Shown here: positions 50,001 through 57,825 of the stretch, piece by piece
How the letters are laid out: every line of letters begins with the position of its first letter
Position numbering within the stretch: the first letter of the stretch is position 1
NCBI RefSeq assembly: GCF_030272615.1
Contig: NC_081410.1
Span: forward strand, 147,534,349 to 147,598,348
From: Cryptomeria japonica
Taxonomy: Eukaryota > Streptophyta > Pinopsida > Cupressales > Cupressaceae
DNA: 64,000 bases
Direction of reading: 5' to 3'
Translations under genes and position numbers: made by a program
Notes under the pieces: generated by a model
Database searches by the model: none
The model's input: only the letters and a program-made list of their open reading frames with translations
Told to the model about the DNA's origin: nothing

Positions 50001-53000
50001 CATATTGTTGTGGAATGATATATTCCTTTGCCTTATTAACCTTCGAAAATGCAACTTGGATTTTGCGAGACCCAGAACTTTCCTTTCTAATCTTGGAGTA
50101 TTTCTTTACTTTTTTCTTTTGCACAGTCTTACCTATTTGGCTTAGAAATTCTTGCAATTCATCTACTGAATTACTTTCTATTATAGATTTCTTCTTCATT
50201 CGCTCCCAAAACCATTTAGGAGTTGTTGACTGTTCTTCATCCTCATCTAGTTCTTGTTCGTGAACTCCTCGCAATGCTGAAATCATTGCTTGGATGTTCT
50301 AGGATTTCTTCAATTTGCACTGCTTCTTGATCTTTCAGCTGATTGTCAGGAGAACTTCCACTCCTTGAGAAGAACTTCTTCCTTGACTCTTTTGTTGAAT
50401 CAACTCCAAGGACTCATTTACACTTTGTCTATCCTGCGCACTTGGAGTTAATCCAATTTCTCTTTTTAGCTCATTCTCCGCAATAGATGTTGCATTCTTG
50501 TCCATGAAAAGATCGACCTCTTGCATTGAAGAAATACTAGTTGATGATTGTGTTGTCCTAACTTATGTCTTTTTTGTTTTGGTTCTTCACTTGGAGCTTC
50601 TTGCCTTTTTGTCTTTTTGGATTGTGAATTCTCAGCTATGCTCTTCCCTTTTTCATGATCTCTATCCTCCTGTACATCTCTATCTTCAATTTTGACCTCT
50701 TGTGATTCTTCCGTCATTTCATCATCGGAGGATTGTGACTCCAAGTCCCTCATCAAATCATAGGTTAAATGAACATCTTGCTCTTTTCAACTTGTTCACT
50801 TGCTGACTTATCCATCTCTTTATATTTGACATGATTGTTCACTTGGTGCAGGAAGAGGCTTATCTTTTTCTTCTTCAAACTAATGTTGAACTTGATTTGC
50901 ATCCTCCTCAACTTGATCTGGAATGGGAAGTATTTGACCAACTCTAATCATCTCCAATAATACCCTAGAACACATTTTCCTCTTGATTTCAAAATCAACA
51001 ACTTCATTTGCCCAATGATCTTCAAGATGTGCCTTGTGCCCATATTTTCTTCCACTAACCATCCTAATATTATGAAAGGGATCAAAATTTGCTCTTGTTG
51101 TATGAGTCACAAGGTTGTAGAATTGTAATTCCTCTTCTGATTTCCATTGTGTTGTGACACATCGCCCCATTGCAAATGGGGACTCCCTACTTTTTAGGCC
51201 CTCCCGGTCTTTTGGCTTGTGTTTTTGGGGTCTTTTCGCAGCAGTCTTGTCAATCTCTCTGCTTTGCGGATGTTCGGAGGTCAGTTAGGTTTAATCTGCT
51301 TCTTTGTCGAGCAAATTTGGCTAAGTCTAGGACTCCTTTTGTGAATTTTAGGGTTTTTGCCTTCTGTCCTAGATTTTAGGGGTTTCTGTTAGGGTTTTGG
51401 GAAAACTGAACATACAATTGGAACCATGACCCTTCAAGGAACCTCCCAGTGAAATTTGAGCCCAAACGGAGCAACTTTCTATTTTTAGAAAGTCCCTATT
51501 TTTTAGGGATTTTTCCGAGTCTCGGAATGTCGTCTTTTTGCCAAAAAACAAACTTACTATTTTTAGTAAGTCATTACTGCACCCTGTCTAGGGATCTAAC
51601 GCTGACACCTGGAAAGTTTCTTTTTTTGGAAAGTTATTACTGGCAGGGTCAGTCAGCCAAGGCGACAAGGATCAGGCATTCATAGACAATTCTAATTCCG
51701 GAAAGTCAAACAGCAGACAGAGAAAGCCAGAAATGGGTTGAGTACCGAAAGTCCGTGCCCAAAATGGAAAAGGCATTCACAGGAGGAAAAATCCATGAAT
51801 CCATGGACATGGTGAAAATGCGCCCAAGACTGGACTGGGGCGCCAAAATGGAAAAGGCATTCACAGGTGGAAAAATCCGCGAGTCCATGGACAAAGTGAA
51901 AATGCGCCCAAGACTGGATTGGGGCGCCAAAATGGAAAAGGCATTCACAGGTGGAAAAATCCACGAGTCCATGGACAAAGTGAAAATGCGCCCAAGATTG
52001 GACTGGGGCGCCAAAATGGAAAAGGCATTCACAGGTGGAAAAATCCGCAAGTCCATGGATAGAGTGAAAATGCGCCCAAGTCTGGAGTCAGGCACTGAAA
52101 TGAGATTCCCAAGGAGAGAGGGAAAATCCATGAATCCTTGGCATGGCGAAAATTCTACCCAAGCTAAAAAGTTGAAATTTTGCTTAAGGCATGGAATCCA
52201 AGGGGTCAAGGAGGAATAGGAAATAAAATTCCCCTTGAGCAAATTTTTTAATTTGCTATTTTTAGACACCGAATCTTGTCGGAATGAGGAAATTGTTATA
52301 GATTCGAAATCGTGGCAGAATTCTCCATCCAATGAACCTGACTCCTAAATTTTAGGAGGATCCCTAAAAAATAGGGATGTTGAAAAGAAAACATGGACAA
52401 TTCACAAAACAATGAATTCCTTCCTCAGGAGGAATTTCTGCCCCAGCCTTGTGGAGGGCACTAGAATGAAGAATGCATGGAGAAACAGGCAAATTGCAAG
52501 AGTCCTTGACCAAGGCATTTTAGCACCCAAGTGAGAGAAGGAGCACCAGATAGAAGGAGGCATGGAGGATTCACAAAATTCACTGAATCCTCCACCAAGT
52601 CAAAATTACGCCTAAGAAGAAGAAATTCCAAGAAAATGAAAAAATTGGCTGTGTCGGAAATTCCTTCCTTCAAGACAAAATTCCAGGAAAGGTAAAAAAT
52701 TGACTAAGTGTTTGAAATTTCTTCCTTCAGCACATAGTTCTTGGACATCATGAAAATTGGCAAAAGCATGAAGAATTTCCTTCCTCGGGGTAAGGAACAA
52801 ATTCCTTTCCAAAGGAGAATTCCTCCACAACAAGAAATTTCCCCCCCAGAGACGAATTTGAATAATCCATTTTCAGGGCTCAAATGACCTCCAAATTTAG
52901 AAAGTTTTACAGATTTGGATTCGTAGGAGAATTCTCTTCCTCCTGGACTTGAAACCCTAATTTGTGCAAAATCCCTAAAAAATAGGAGATGTTGAAAAAT

Positions 53001-56000
53001 CATTGAAAATCTTTTCTAGAGCAAGGCAAGTTCAAAAACTTCAAGAAAATACTTCCAGAGTCAGAGATTCTCCCTCTTGAAGTTTTTCTCTCTCCAAGGT
53101 TTTCTCGCCAAGTGGCAGCCGAGTCAACGAACGTTGAATTAATGAAGCATCTCTCTGCATGCAGCCGTCACATTTATGGCATCATGGGCGATTTTTGCAT
53201 GAGGGTACATTCATTGCATAGTGGGCACTTTTTGAATGTAATTAATTGTAATGGGATGGAATTAATTGCATATGGGCATGATGGGTTATTAATTGGAGAT
53301 TCCCACCTTGTTGCATCTTGAGTGGAGAATCTTTTAGGGAAAACCCTAATTAGGGTTTGCATGTAATTATGGCTTGAGGCCTATATAAAGGGGTCCCCCC
53401 CTCATTTGTAAGCGGGAGGGAGCTTTGTATGAAATTGTTGCGATAAGTTTTTGAGAAAATAATAGTGAAACATTGTTCTCTGATGGTGTCCACTTCAATT
53501 AATTTTTCAAAGCTTGCATGGTTTCACCTTCCTCGCTTAGAGTAGAAGTAGTATAATGCTTTGATTTCAATGGAAAATGTAATGGTGTTTGATGAATTTC
53601 CCTGGTTCATACTTTTTGCATCTTGTTGATTGTAAGTTGCAGTGTAAAGTTAGTCTGAGCCCCCTAAATTCGTGCTAAGTTCGATTGTGGATAGTCATTT
53701 GGATTGCGCCGTTTTGGGTATTCAAATGTACTTTCTCGATTTGAAAATCCTTTAGCATCCCCAGAAGATTGCACTGGTTCTTGCGGAGTTGTAGTTGATC
53801 TTGGCGAAGCAGAGCTTGGTTTATTTGGAATCTGTCCACCAAAGCACTATCCATTGTTATTACTGCCCTTAGGAGTAGATTTAGATCCTTCTAAACCCTT
53901 TCCCTTTTACTTACAGTTCATTTTAGTCCATTCGAAGCAATAGCATCGCAGAATTGCCATATCTGATGATGGAGTTCCAGCCACAACAAAGAAGTGAAAG
54001 AACGATGCACATGTAAGGCCCCTTGGATTACCAGCAATCACATCAGCCAACTGAGTCACGTCCGCGCATTGAAGGAACCTTGGAGTCGATTGTTTGAACT
54101 TCTTGCAATCTTAGCATGCAATCGTACTTTGATCAAGAGAGAGTGAAGTGACCGTTTGGCAACTTTATTCTGTGTTAGACGTGGTCATAAAAAACATGTC
54201 AACACGTTGCTTGCATTGATGGACACACTTCAATTGACTTTCTCATTATGATTGGGAAGGTTATCTCCACACAAGTGTTAGCTCTGATGTTGTACAACCT
54301 TAATGGTTTCTCCTTTGTCTTATAGACTGTGGAATTGTAGGTGGGAATACCAAATGCCTCCACAATTGCCTCCTTGGTAATATATGCTAACACTTTGCCA
54401 TCAGGTGCTACAATACTCCTTTGCTTGGGATTATAGTGCTTAGCACATTCTACGATCAACTTGGTACATTGTATTGCGAGAGGGAAATAGGTAGCTTGCA
54501 CAAGACACCCGCCAATATGGATTTTGCACAAAGGTCATATCTAAGAATAGTTACATGGATTTTTAAAATAAACTTTAAGTTGCACATGTATGTATATATA
54601 TATGCAACATATACACTTATCTATCTACGCATGTATATGTATGTAGTTCTCAATGTCTTGAGTACATACATATACTTACGTGTGTATATATATATATATG
54701 TATGCATGAATTGAGTTTTTTTTAATAAATAAAAAATAAACAATTATCATCAAAAGTTCGATAACTTTAAGGAACATAGAGAGTAAGGATTAGGATCTCT
54801 AAATGGTTTGGTCGAAAAACGAGTATACCAACCCCAAGATTAGGACAATAAAACCCTAATCATCTATATTGGCCAAAATAGAGTTACTTGGCATATATTG
54901 GTTAATGCAAATTAACACGACTCAACTTATGGTTAGGGTTACAAATGGCATTGAGTCCTCCTTTCCTTTTATCCCGACCTGATGATACTTCCCCTCCCTT
55001 CTCGGAGGACGACGATCTCCTGCACACACTAGGTCAAATTCAAGTAGTTAGTCTGAAATCTTGACATATCTCTGTCATTTCACTTATTAATAATAAAAGC
55101 AAACATATCATTCCATCATGATTAATACTAAATCATCAACATATATGTTGCGAATCATCATTGCTTGTACAGAGCAGAAGTATCAAAGCATAAAATAACA
55201 TCAAAATATCTAGGGCACAAGTTTCAAGGAAAGCTCCGCCGGAGGAGCTTTTGTCATATCCATCTTGACTTAGAATGTGAGCATAGGTAGTATGAAGGAA
55301 ACCCAAGGAACCCTCATCCACCCCCATTAAAGTACCTAGAGTATTGCCAACAACTTCAAAACAAGAAACAAATCAAAACTGCAACGGAAGATTTGGAAGC
55401 CTTACCTAAGTTGGTATCTTGTTGAAGGATTCAGAGGCAGGATTAAAAGCTGGGTATCAAGGTTTCACAACAACAGCATTTGCTTATTCTCCCAGCTCTA
55501 TTGGTACTCACACAAGATTTTCTTCCTGTCTTGTTTATTATCAAAAACTACCACAATACACTGTCTGCCATCTTGATTCATAACTTTGAAATATAATTTC
55601 ACTGTCCGAGTGTTATTATTCATCCCCCTCCCAAGTTCTCATTGAATTGCTGGTTGCCACTACCATTCCATGGAGAGGTAGTTCTTCTAGTATCAGTGTA
55701 GCAAGAGATGACTTTAACATAGCATGTTTTTCCTATATTCTGGTACCTTGTGTGGGAAGTAATCTTTTCAATCTCCAATAATTGTGAATGACTTCTGCCA
55801 TCAAATATTAACATGTCCAGTCTAATTCATAATAATGCCTTTCATTACCCTGGCAGTACAGATAAGACCAAAGAAACCGTTATCAGAATTTAAGCTAGTA
55901 AATATGTGGTGCAAATATTTCTCTCTGGTCCAATTTCCTACTTAGAAAACCCATTCTTTCACAGAATTTACACTAGGGAGTGGGGACCAATGCTGTAGAA

Positions 56001-57825
56001 TAAATTTGATTGCTTGAAAACGTCATTGTAGCATGTACTGTAGAATGTTTGAAATTTATACAATTTAAAATGCATTTTTGTGCATGTTTCTTAGAGCATC
56101 AAAACAAATCTTCCCTTGTATTAACTCAATTCACAAGATTTCATTAAGGTGGAATTCTCATTTTTCTGGCCTTTTTTGTTCCTTTCTGTGCATCACCACT
56201 TCTGTGCTTTGTCTATACATTGCCTCTTACTCAACCTGTAGACATGACTACACCCTTATCATGTGTATATACGGTACCGATCTGTGTAACTTATATGTAT
56301 GGTTTAGCTGAAGCTCATTTATCTAAGCATTCATGTTATTCACTTGATTTTTATTCACCCACAAGCACATTTCTTTCATTTTGTATGCTAGCACAGATCA
56401 ATCTTAATATAGATCCGATATTGTATGTAGAGGCATTGGGTGGATGGATTATCACTATGATTCTCACTGGGTGTTGCATGAGGTGCGTGTTACAGTTAGC
56501 CATTAGTATGGAGGGTACAGATATTGGTACAGGTGTGGATTACTGCTATTCGGACTTAAAGCCCTATTGAATTGTAAGGGCTGAGTGGGAATAAGATATA
56601 TCCAGATCTGGCTGATTCAGCTGCTATTGATGTTCCCACCCTTCGCTCTTGTTGTTTCACCATTTCTCAGCGGTAGTAGCCCCATCCCGTGTTAGCATCT
56701 GAGCCCTTGATGATATGATAAGCACAAGCATCTCCGAGTGGCCTCAGATTCCTGTTAAGATTGACTTTTGGCTAGGTTTTAAGAGTCAAATATTTTTAAA
56801 AACATTGGCTGTCAATGTTACTCTCACATCCACCCATACAGGAAATCCAAGTTAATGTGTGTAGGATGCTCTTCTGAAAGCAAATTATAAATAATAAAAG
56901 TCCTTTAATACAATGAGAAAACAAGGAATTTGACATTCTTGCCTCTGCATTAAGTAATTGATTACCTTGTTTGGATGCATTTGATCTCTGTGGTGAAAAC
57001 TCTGGATAATGAAAGACCATATGTTCTCCCTTGCAAATAATAATACCAGTTGAGGAGTTATGTTGGACGCTATTGTATGTCAGGCTTCTGTTTAAAATTA
57101 TCTTCATTTCTTTTGTTTGATTGGCCTTGCTCAACAAATTTCTCATGTACTGTTATTGTTAACAATTGCAGGAATGAACTTTCTTTGTATGCTTCTATCT
57201 CAAGAATCATTCCAGATTTAAGTGCAGCAGACAAGTACATGGGTCGTATCCTTTGAAAAAATCGCATGTTTAGGAGGAATTTGTGGTTTATTTGGTTATT
57301 TGATTTAGTCCTTTGAAACTATTATATATGGGTATATTTCTTTAATTTGATTTGTGTATGCATTACTTGCCCCATCAATTTCAGTCTGATTATTTTGTCA
57401 CTCTCCTTTAGTTGTTTTCAATGCAAAAAAGATATTGTCCTAACTCTTGTATATCACTTATAATTTGAGCTGAAATTACCTGTCTACAAGCTTAGAATTT
57501 CTCTTTAATAAGGCGAGACATATTCCAAGAGTGTATCTATAATGATAACAAGGAGTAGAACTTTGAATATAAATCTCTTTTTTTTAATAGCTTGTAAGAA
57601 CAGGGCTAGCACAGAGAATAGCTATGCAATGTATTCAAGGTATTTTTTTTACCATTAATTTGAATTTAAGATAAAAAATTGCTGCATATTTTATGATTAC
57701 TTTAACTTGTTTTTTCAGATATTGTAGACAGGGAGAAACAAAAAATAGAGAAGTTTGAGTTTGACAGGACAAAGATGTCTAGCGTTGAGATATGTAACAG
57801 ACTCTGGGAGATAGTTGACTCTTAA
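34889..57825 (+). CDS. SPC24: Kinetochore protein SPC24 (five coding exons)
   Basis: SPC24 pairs with SPC25 at the inner end of the NDC80 complex, linking kinetochore microtubules to the CENP-C/CENP-T side. Exons 34889-35087, 35542-35683, 35771-35872, 57172-57245 and 57719-57825 join in phase (624 nt, 207 aa plus stop), the usual length for plant SPC24. Residues ~1-65 are the N-terminal helical region, ~67-148 a Glu/Lys-rich coiled coil, and ~149-207 the globular RWD-like domain: [29 protein letters not shown] and the ending [10 protein letters not shown] match the conserved plant SPC24 pattern. ATG 34889 (MPSMDF) was chosen; ATG 34898 (MDF, 204 aa) is equally possible. No internal stop is present under this model. 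Unusual points are an AT-AC intron 2, a U12-type intron 5 and a 21.3-kb intron 4 full of retroelements. Confidence 0.88.
35542..35683 (+). CDS. SPC24: SPC24 exon 2
   Basis: Begins after CTGCAG at 35541 and completes an Asp codon ([12 protein letters not shown]...). Coiled coil rich in Glu/Lys ending EHQYMHEL plus AG. The genomic frame reaches TAA four bases later, so the exon must end at or before 35687. Confidence 0.8.
35684..35770 (+). other. SPC24: SPC24 intron 2: candidate AT-AC intron (87 bp)
   Basis: The flanking coding joins in frame only if the intron runs from ATAAGTTTCG (35684) to CACAC (35770), giving ...[13 protein letters not shown]. The 5' site ATAAGT is the U2 consensus GTAAGT with A at +1; the 3' end is AC instead of AG. 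A canonical GT at 35688 would leave TAA (35685-35687) in the exon, and the AG acceptors upstream bring in a TAA at 35760-35762. U12 consensus (ATATCC) is not met. Confidence 0.65.
35771..35872 (+). CDS. SPC24: SPC24 exon 3
   Basis: GVIEDEM-type coding ([14 protein letters not shown]...EEIRAQ) continues the coiled coil and ends at GCACA|GTAAGA, a strong donor. The glutamine codon is completed by the first base of exon 4, 21.3 kb away. Confidence 0.85.
35873..42080. other. Left part of SPC24 intron 4
   Basis: Mostly unassigned AT-rich DNA. A 56-codon frame at 37032-37202 ([10 protein letters not shown]...) and one at 39121-39366 are too short to support. Near 41090-41240 a GC-richer block has TTGTCATAGTGGGA twice, like retroelement untranslated DNA. 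On the minus strand a TATA box (CTATATAAAG, near 41899-41908) may belong to the 3' LTR of element B; no LTR boundary could be confirmed. Confidence 0.4.
42081..42085. repeat. Target site duplication, left (ATGCT)
   Basis: ATGCT directly precedes the left Copia LTR and is repeated at 49066-49070. Confidence 0.9.
42086..42290 (+). repeat. Left LTR of Copia element (205 bp)
   Basis: TGTTGGGTATTCCATC... to ...AAATCTGATA, matched by 48862-49065. It ends TA rather than the common CA. A TATATATA box lies near 42234. Confidence 0.93.
42291..42302 (+). promoter_or_regulatory. Primer binding site, Met-tRNA type
   Basis: TGGTATCAGAGC immediately follows the left LTR. Confidence 0.92.
42303..43558 (+). 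other. Copia 5' leader, about 1.26 kb
   Basis: No coding domain is visible between the primer site and the gag ATG at 43559. The leader is long for a Copia element and may include a decayed or inserted segment. Confidence 0.5.
43559..44544 (+). pseudogene. Copia gag and protease start, broken
   Basis: Gag starts at ATG 43559 ([23 protein letters not shown]), the usual Copia capsid opening. TAG codons interrupt it near 43720, 43799, 43853, 44063, 44168 and 44174. A single CCHC zinc knuckle [14 protein letters not shown] lies at 44177-44218. The protease active site [12 protein letters not shown] has its Asp at 44423-44425. Coding is cut at 44544 by the nested solo LTR and resumes at 46357 in the same frame ([12 protein letters not shown]) once one GACAT copy is ignored. 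Confidence 0.88.
44548..44713 (+). repeat. 42-bp tandem repeat, 4 copies, at the LTR edge
   Basis: AATATCCCCACTTTGAAATA...GATAAT units start at 44548, 44590 (40 bp, lacking AC), 44630 and 44672. The unit is the left end of the LTR itself minus its first three bases, so the terminus has been amplified. Confidence 0.9.
45711..46140 (+). repeat. 61-bp tandem repeat, ~7 copies, two hairpins per unit
   Basis: The unit includes CTTGGGTGTAA-GAAR-TTACATCCAAG, an 11-bp stem with a tetraloop, and AATCGAA-TTAACC-TTCGATT, a 7-bp stem with a 6-nt loop. Copies drift one base per 60-base line, giving the 61-bp period. The array sits in the right third of the solo LTR. Confidence 0.9.
46357..48845 (+). pseudogene. 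Copia protease end, integrase, RT and RNase H relics
   Basis: [20 protein letters not shown] finishes the protease/spacer region. The integrase zinc finger (HCRFGH...CSSC) spans 46639-46760, and D, D, E catalytic residues sit in HTDLCGP, SDRGGEY and GVAERRN. A frame shift near 47200 separates the rest of integrase. RT pieces cover 47802-48044 and 48065-48490 ([33 protein letters not shown]). The usual YVDD is FVHD at 48332-48343, so a catalytic Asp is lost. RNase H remnants ([25 protein letters not shown]-like) follow 48490 after a missing segment. Stops are mostly TAG. Confidence 0.9.
48851..48860 (+). promoter_or_regulatory. Copia polypurine tract
   Basis: TAAGGGGGGA lies one base before the right LTR. 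Confidence 0.85.
48862..49065 (+). repeat. Right LTR of Copia element (204 bp)
   Basis: TGTTGGGTATTCC... to ...AAATCTGATA; about 5% different from the left LTR by eye. Confidence 0.93.
49066..49070. repeat. Target site duplication, right (ATGCT)
   Basis: ATGCT immediately after the right LTR, matching 42081-42085. Confidence 0.9.
49181..51149 (-). pseudogene. Element B accessory ORF, central and C-terminal part
   Basis: On the minus strand, coding runs from about 51149 ([12 protein letters not shown]...) down to about 49181 through several frame breaks (50880-51149, 50466-50756, 50335-50526, 49960-50286, 49181-49768). The first part is globular and basic. A strongly charged Ser/Glu/Lys linker ([15 protein letters not shown]...) follows. 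Then comes a long helical segment with [21 protein letters not shown] and [20 protein letters not shown], probably coiled coil. There is no protease, integrase or RT motif. This repeats the layout of the element A and C accessory ORFs. Element B continues below the Copia element (left of 42081). Its N-terminal part is at 54199-54540, separated by the LTR-like block. Confidence 0.55.
51761..52096. repeat. 84-bp tandem repeat, 4 copies
   Basis: Units AAAATGGAAAAGGCATTCAC...GGGGCGCC start at 51761, 51845, 51929 and 52013, the last diverging at its end. Because 84 is a multiple of three, the array is open in frames on both strands (154 and 208 codons). These are repeat artefacts, not genes. Confidence 0.95.
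53341..53358. promoter_or_regulatory. Palindromic telo-box upstream of TATA
   Basis: AAACCCTAATTAGGGTTT is a perfect 18-bp palindrome of two telo-box motifs head to head, 23 bp before TATATAAAG (53382). Telo-boxes are promoter elements of plant growth-related genes and are bound by telomere-repeat-binding proteins. Confidence 0.5.
53382..53390 (+). promoter_or_regulatory. TATA box of the LTR-like block
   Basis: TATATAAAG followed by a C-rich start region (GGGGTCCCCCCC). It marks + strand orientation for the block and would leave about 0.8 kb of R-U5. Confidence 0.55.
54199..54540 (-). pseudogene. Element B accessory ORF, N-terminal domain
   Basis: The minus-strand frame reads [50 protein letters not shown]. 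Against element A (codons ~70-130) the pattern LV-AT-FP-A-Q--KLI---A-HY ... G-V ... I---F-IP-Y is shared with the same spacing. It is cut at its 3' side by the LTR-like block at 54204 and lost 5' of about 54540, where TA-rich DNA begins. It is a decayed copy; the match to element A shows both derive from one protein family. Confidence 0.6.
54541..57171. other. Right part of SPC24 intron 4
   Basis: A TA/TG-rich microsatellite-like tract lies at 54590-54720. A small perfect hairpin (AAAGCTCC-GCCGGA-GGAGCTTT) is near 55231-55252. The frames at 56078-56570 have no recognisable motif. No gene is supportable. Confidence 0.5.
57172..57245 (+). CDS. SPC24: SPC24 exon 4
   Basis: Starts after [35 protein letters not shown] is the opening of the conserved C-terminal globular domain. 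It ends at GGTC|GTATCCTTT, a U12-type donor. Confidence 0.9.
57246..57718 (+). other. SPC24: SPC24 intron 5: U12-type intron (473 bp)
   Basis: The 5' site GTATCCTTTG matches the U12 (minor spliceosome) consensus. A branch motif TACTTTAAC (consensus TTCCTTAAC) ends about 12 nt before the acceptor TTTTTTCAG at 57718. Flanking exons join as MG-H-IVDREK. Confidence 0.88.
57719..57825 (+). CDS. SPC24: SPC24 exon 5
   Basis: Completes the His codon, then [18 protein letters not shown]...[10 protein letters not shown] and TAA at 57823-57825. This is the end of the RWD-like domain and the best-conserved part of the family. Confidence 0.92.

Larger units (their letters stand above)
51150..54204 (+). 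mobile_element. LTR-like block (3.06 kb) inserted in element B
   Basis: The block begins TGTTGTGACACATCG and ends ACATGTCAACA, giving 5-bp TGTTG/CAACA inverted ends. Flanks are CATTG (51145-51149) and CGTTG (54205-54209), a duplication with one CpG-type change. It separates two parts of the minus-strand element B ORF. It contains a TATA box (TATATAAAG from 53382), an 84-bp tandem array and no coding domain, so a very long solo LTR in + orientation is the best reading. The imperfect duplication and the length make the exact ends uncertain. Confidence 0.5.
35873..57171 (+). other. SPC24: SPC24 intron 4, 21.3 kb, retroelement-filled
   Basis: The donor GTAAGA (35873) and acceptor TAACAATTGCAG (57171) are both good, and the flanking exons join in frame across a conserved junction ([11 protein letters not shown]). 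The intron contains the element B relic, a 7-kb Copia element, a nested solo LTR and a 3-kb LTR-like block. Very long introns made this way are typical of conifers. Confidence 0.8.

Noticed and set aside
51706-52332. 208-codon minus frame and 154-codon plus frame
   Set aside because: Both are produced by four copies of an 84-bp (28-codon) tandem repeat; no gene is needed.
53341-53358. Interstitial telomere tract
   Set aside because: Only two motifs in palindrome form; no tandem TTTAGGG array.
56078-56570. Plus frames of 77 and 116 codons near SPC24 exon 4
   Set aside because: They overlap in different frames, lack motifs, and do not fit the SPC24 splice phases.
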